Shown here in pieces: positions 61,401-64,000 of a DNA stretch of 64,000 nucleotides. The notes under the pieces are model-generated. The model worked only from the letters and a program-made list of their open reading frames with translations, was not told the origin of the DNA and did no database searches. The stretch is taken from contig LGRX02003694.1 of assembly GCA_001247695.2 (NCBI GenBank), forward strand, positions 1 through 64,000, in the 5' to 3' direction. The translations under genes were made by a program, and so were the position numbers. Positions within the stretch are counted from its first letter, which is position 1. Each line of letters starts with the position of its first letter. The DNA is from Cymbomonas tetramitiformis. Taxonomy: Eukaryota > Chlorophyta > Pyramimonadophyceae > Pyramimonadales > Pyramimonadaceae.

Positions 61401-64000
61401 TTGAATATAGCATCACCAATGACGGTTGCATCCTAATTCCAGCAGGTTCTATTTTCGAAAATAATGACCATATGGACCCGCCCTCTTCTGTCCTTGCTAC
61501 AGTCAGTGATATTAACTCACACTATGATTACATCTCAGACAGACAGTATGAAACCATTATTGCCAGAATGAAAAACAAAACTGCGGAGGAAGAAAGTGAA
61601 TACAGCTGCCCTAGCGACTCGGAAGAAGAATCCACCCCCAACGCCGAAAAGAGCAAACAAATGGAAGATTATGATATGGCAAGCGATGGTTCTCTATTTG
61701 CTGGAAAGAAAACAGCATGCAGTGGGGCAGCATATGCCATAAAAAACTTTGACAACGGGATGCCACTTGTACGGAAGATGAATATCCCCCCCTCAAGAAC
61801 TTTCTCCGCATCGGGGCTCCTTATCAAGGAAGATATCCAAAACCCGAGTAGCACATCTGCTGAAATTGCGGGACTGCGATTTCTACTCACAGAACAAAAA
61901 GAGAAACTCCTCAAATCCATTACTCCAATGGTACATGCCATTGACTCCATGGCAGCAATATCTGCGGTAACAAAGGATGGCAGGTCCATGAGTGCTCGGG
62001 ACAAACTACGTGAAGCTAATCGCAGAGATGTGCAGGCTGTTCGCCTATTGCTAGAAGAACTTGGCTTTTACAGTGAAGGAGACCAGAGTAAAATCATCCT
62101 TAAATGGATTAGGGGTCACAATAATGACAAAGTCCATGACAGAGTGGACCGTACTGCTAAAAGAGCCTCATTCAGAGGGGGTTGTTTAGACATCTCCCGC
62201 TACGACCCTGCCGAGGAACTACCCTTCTCATTATTCTTTTTTGAGGTCCCTATTTTAGGCGATATCCGTAGTCACATCAGAAGAATTCAACGACTCTCAC
62301 ACTATCATAATTGGAGAACTCTACAGTCCCAAGGGAAGTACCTGAGAATGCTCAACGAGAATAACACCGCCCCCACCAAAGATATTTCCAAAATAACACC
62401 TAAAGCTTTCACCGCTTCCAGAAGTAGAGAACTCCTGGGTCTTCAAGCCTCTCCAGCACGCTTATTTAAACTGGGGAAAAGCGGGACTGAAAACTGCCCC
62501 TACTGCCAACAGAATACAAAATGCACCTTTGAACACATCCAACTTGAATGCCCAGGGCATAATAATAGTTTGTATAGTCTTAGAGCAACCCAAGATAGCG
62601 AACTAAGGAAAATCATCGCTGAAGAAATCTCAGAAAAGCCTAAACTACTAAACCCTGGAAAAGGTACCACATACATCAAAACACAGCCATCGAAACTTTT
62701 TCCACTTGCTGACCTAAGACAGGAAATGAATGAGGAATTATACTTACACGCTCTCCCGGAAGCTAGCATGTACCGTCCATCAAGTTCAAAAAAGAATACC
62801 ATTGCTGTGACCGCAAAGCCCGAAATGGACCATGTTACGGGAACAATTAAATATCCCGAACTCCAATATGTCCAAAAGAAAGAGTTTTGGAAACTTTTGG
62901 CTTGGCACCGCCTTTCCAACAAAGCAGTCCCATGCTCACTTGCGGAGTACTCGAATAGGGCACACGATATTCATGAAGCACTCAATGCATGTAAGTTTGA
63001 ATCGGGAGACCCTAAAAACTGCTACGCAATAAGAAGAAGCCTCTTAGATATTTTGGTGGATGACAGAAACCTTGACAAAAACGGCTGTGAACTTTTCTCC
63101 AACCCACTAAATGCCCACCGTAGAATTTACTCGAGAAGATGCATACCCACCACTAGAATGAAAATAGCCCTCAGGCCCTTCTGCCATCATGGGAAAATCG
63201 GCTTTGATGGTCTCGCTTGGGATGCCTACGTGGACCCGTTAACAGGCATTGGCAGAATCGTTTACGGAAATCCCCCCTTTGATGGGAAGGATAAGGGCAA
63301 ATCTTCGGCGGTTATGACTACCTTGGAAATGGGACATAAAGCGGCCAACACCGTCCCTGGATTTTCAGGAACATGGATTCTTCCGCTGTCTCCCAAAAAC
63401 CAAAAAAGATGGTTTGATAAGGGTTTTAAACTTGTTTTCAGATTCCCGCATAACACTATTCCATTTATCCCACATGGTTATTGGACGGGTGATGACCCCT
63501 ACGTTCTCCCAGGTGGCGGATGCTATAAGGATGATTTTTCGGATGTCGTTATCATAGCTATAGACAATGCACCCAGTGATACTCAACCAGCCTTTGACTG
63601 GAGGCCTACACAGAAAAAGATTGCCAGATGGTTCCTCAATGTCCTTCCTAAGTCCAGAGTCACGAAGAAGAGGCTAGAATACACCGGAGTCAGCCCTGAT
63701 ATTTGGAATGAAGTTCTGAACGAAAGTGACAAAGTACTTCCTTCCTCGCTGTGCCCATGGCCCACTCAAGACCCCCCCTATCATCAGAATGGTGCTGAGC
63801 AATATTATGGTGGTCACCATGACACGACAATCACCAATGCAAATTCCAAGCCCTTCATAAGCACCGTGAAATGGCCCAAAGTACTTACACTCATGGGGTA
63901 CCTCCCTCCTCTTTTTGGTACTGTCCTCAACACGATAGGTGTTCCCCGTGGCAAGATTAAACCTCTCCTTAAAAAACTTTCAAGAATCTGTAGGCAACAC
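58427..64000 (+). CDS. LINE-type polyprotein: RT, RNase H, zinc finger, NPPF methyltransferase (open at right edge)
   Basis: The frame opens at ATG 58,427 (an in-frame TAG lies directly before it) and has no stop through 64,000, at least 1,858 codons. RT motifs are at about residues 240-530: APGPSGMRYSQW, SRPLTMLETGLKLFN, VVYLDLKQAFDRAE (motif A), GVPQGEVLSPLRF (B) and FFCDDIILVG (C, with Cys instead of the usual Ala). RNase H is at about 1,080-1,250 (MASDGSLFAG, SAEIAGLRFLL, AIDSMAAI, WIRGHNND, RVDRTAKRA). A CPYCQQ...FEHIQLEC zinc motif follows at about 1,360. At about 1,580-1,710 there is a Dam-like methyltransferase region (DAYVDPLTG, YGNPPFDGKD, WILPLSPKNQ). The C-terminus is outside the window. 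An endonuclease is not visible. Confidence 0.8.
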   Translation, partial: MLAIHRFSVGTHVTWNPDATWDTLHKLAHQAASDAFGTKNLYKTGRSEKPSAVSNYIYKWLNTVRRTIKYLDTRTHVSNIPKQAKKAARTLPFASLQPKHNEAAATWGLRLHENYVIIRNAFQKSRDTDIERRKLREKEALQHLFSTNLSRFLDTVMGKMKPTEKGAAATPGSDGKIPETKTERLNTTLDEYKNKKLFSTNPTEPDELPQWLTDILKDSPKIPDTAAVRLLTEITHKELQQAYSDCGISTAPGPSGMRYSQWIKGPENFQEVTVSLFNHILITGKFPKSAKSGVILPIPKNPSAPCTIDNSRPLTMLETGLKLFNTIIANRLKTILNTHPILFPIQDAFLPNKNIDDSLQILNEVISDANRYDKDLHVVYLDLKQAFDRAEFWMSNLALRKLGLPSQIINIISDITNDASRMVLTEEGLTDEWSIECGVPQGEVLSPLRFVAIMDILAIWLAKRANGVNPTGTTYGYELNSERHRPDKPGNNVIPPSQNLLEKDTTLNIFARFFCDDIILVGKTKDEVQDMLGIVNEFMSFIGIPINVKKSKYSYRKRIKPQGKTVTRYDPSDDLLISGGHLEPNTNDSSPSIDSKWIPPESPEFLDFSNSKEVNRYLGVWFALNGEWDKQAEILIDRLKSTLISIQLQHMTLHQLRYVINAVVVPRMAYPLKVTSAIANSSKNVAIELDKMIASFIIKYLGCPVDTNHQIIWTAVCQGGYGIDSVFDVVTASCITETMNTLCSADEHEYWQHNHTDRITDPHLISLYRRNSNLWLKIIIQNMNNEMGKNAISGFPLSHYATYSHTKDKRFNWFRRTGHIMAKLGYAIDSKNYPENEAGETTLITTLPRQLYMSRNVTSAIQKYNLKHTGSFLTPCGGMLKNWQESKGFFRLNGNRPPGWLTEIEKEMLQNPVDLDPQARYVKKQYRDNIVPPDTGEFHWKGNGDRNSISLIHITNIDLEAMSIQYTEYSNNAINPNVFVRIEGTNSLQYDFEYSITNDGCILIPAGSIFENNDHMDPPSSVLATVSDINSHYDYISDRQYETIIARMKNKTAEEESEYSCPSDSEEESTPNAEKSKQMEDYDMASDGSLFAGKKTACSGAAYAIKNFDNGMPLVRKMNIPPSRTFSASGLLIKEDIQNPSSTSAEIAGLRFLLTEQKEKLLKSITPMVHAIDSMAAISAVTKDGRSMSARDKLREANRRDVQAVRLLLEELGFYSEGDQSKIILKWIRGHNNDKVHDRVDRTAKRASFRGGCLDISRYDPAEELPFSLFFFEVPILGDIRSHIRRIQRLSHYHNWRTLQSQGKYLRMLNENNTAPTKDISKITPKAFTASRSRELLGLQASPARLFKLGKSGTENCPYCQQNTKCTFEHIQLECPGHNNSLYSLRATQDSELRKIIAEEISEKPKLLNPGKGTTYIKTQPSKLFPLADLRQEMNEELYLHALPEASMYRPSSSKKNTIAVTAKPEMDHVTGTIKYPELQYVQKKEFWKLLAWHRLSNKAVPCSLAEYSNRAHDIHEALNACKFESGDPKNCYAIRRSLLDILVDDRNLDKNGCELFSNPLNAHRRIYSRRCIPTTRMKIALRPFCHHGKIGFDGLAWDAYVDPLTGIGRIVYGNPPFDGKDKGKSSAVMTTLEMGHKAANTVPGFSGTWILPLSPKNQKRWFDKGFKLVFRFPHNTIPFIPHGYWTGDDPYVLPGGGCYKDDFSDVVIIAIDNAPSDTQPAFDWRPTQKKIARWFLNVLPKSRVTKKRLEYTGVSPDIWNEVLNESDKVLPSSLCPWPTQDPPYHQNGAEQYYGGHHDTTITNANSKPFISTVKWPKVLTLMGYLPPLFGTVLNTIGVPRGKIKPLLKKLSRICRQH

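Larger units (their letters stand above)
58143..64000 (+). mobile_element. Non-LTR-type retroelement with Dam-like domain, incomplete at the right
   Basis: It is defined by the coupled ORF pair. The combination RT, RNase H and Dam-like methyltransferase recalls DIRS elements, but the RT motifs (GVPQG, LDLKQAFD, FCDD) are of LINE/group II type and no tyrosine recombinase is seen in the visible part. The 5' boundary is unknown. Confidence 0.6.

Noticed and set aside
58143..64000. DIRS element
   Set aside because: RT, RNase H and Dam fit, but the RT motifs are LINE-type and no tyrosine recombinase is visible within the window.

Overview
The window is a eukaryotic repeat landscape, not a bacterial or organellar region. 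Spliceosomal introns with GT..AG ends are visible, and every gene I can recognise belongs to a mobile or virus-like element. I found no host housekeeping gene, rRNA or intact tRNA. An RT-less relative of restriction-endonuclease LINEs, a TNP2-type CACTA transposon, hAT, Ty3/gypsy and copia-type sequences, retroelement-borne cytosine methyltransferases and an AT-rich virophage/polinton-like remnant together suggest a unicellular or simple alga, probably of the green lineage. That placement is inference.

Layout. 1-5.7 kb (+): the C-terminal tail of one Ulp1/RNase H/restriction-endonuclease element, then a second almost complete copy in tandem. 5.8-19.9 kb (-): one dead LTR-type polyprotein carrying a DNMT3-like cytosine methyltransferase, an integrase with a PHD finger, and a second methyltransferase. 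It is split by a hAT transposon (about 6.6-10.2 kb) and by a 5.47-kb element full of satellites (12,814-18,285, 10-bp target duplication). 20.4-21.7 kb (+): unassigned ORFs. 22.1-26.3 kb: remnant of a virophage/polinton-like DNA element (adenine methyltransferase, integrase, two other genes, all broken) with seven copies of an AT-rich hairpin. 26.6-29.5 kb (-): truncated Ty3/gypsy pol, copy 2. 29.9-33.0 kb (-): three packed ORFs for membrane proteins of unknown kind. 33.1-56.7 kb (-): large Ty3/gypsy element, copy 1, with Gag, protease, RT, RNase H, a Dam-like methyltransferase domain, integrase, chromodomain, and an overlapping cytosine-methyltransferase fragment. An intact-looking 10,568-bp CACTA-type transposon (38,407-48,974) sits inside its pol gene. 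56.7-57.6 kb (-): copia-type gag, cut by the gypsy LTR. 58.1-64.0 kb (+): LINE-type ORF pair whose second ORF (RT, RNase H, zinc finger, NPPF methyltransferase) runs off the window.

The nesting order can be read: copia-type gag was hit by gypsy copy 1, which was hit by the CACTA element. Removing the CACTA element and one 3-bp duplication closes the pol frame exactly. The strongest theme is DNA methyltransferases: six separate methyltransferase or methyltransferase-like domains, cytosine and adenine types, lie in five elements within 64 kb, one of them beside a chromatin-reading PHD finger.
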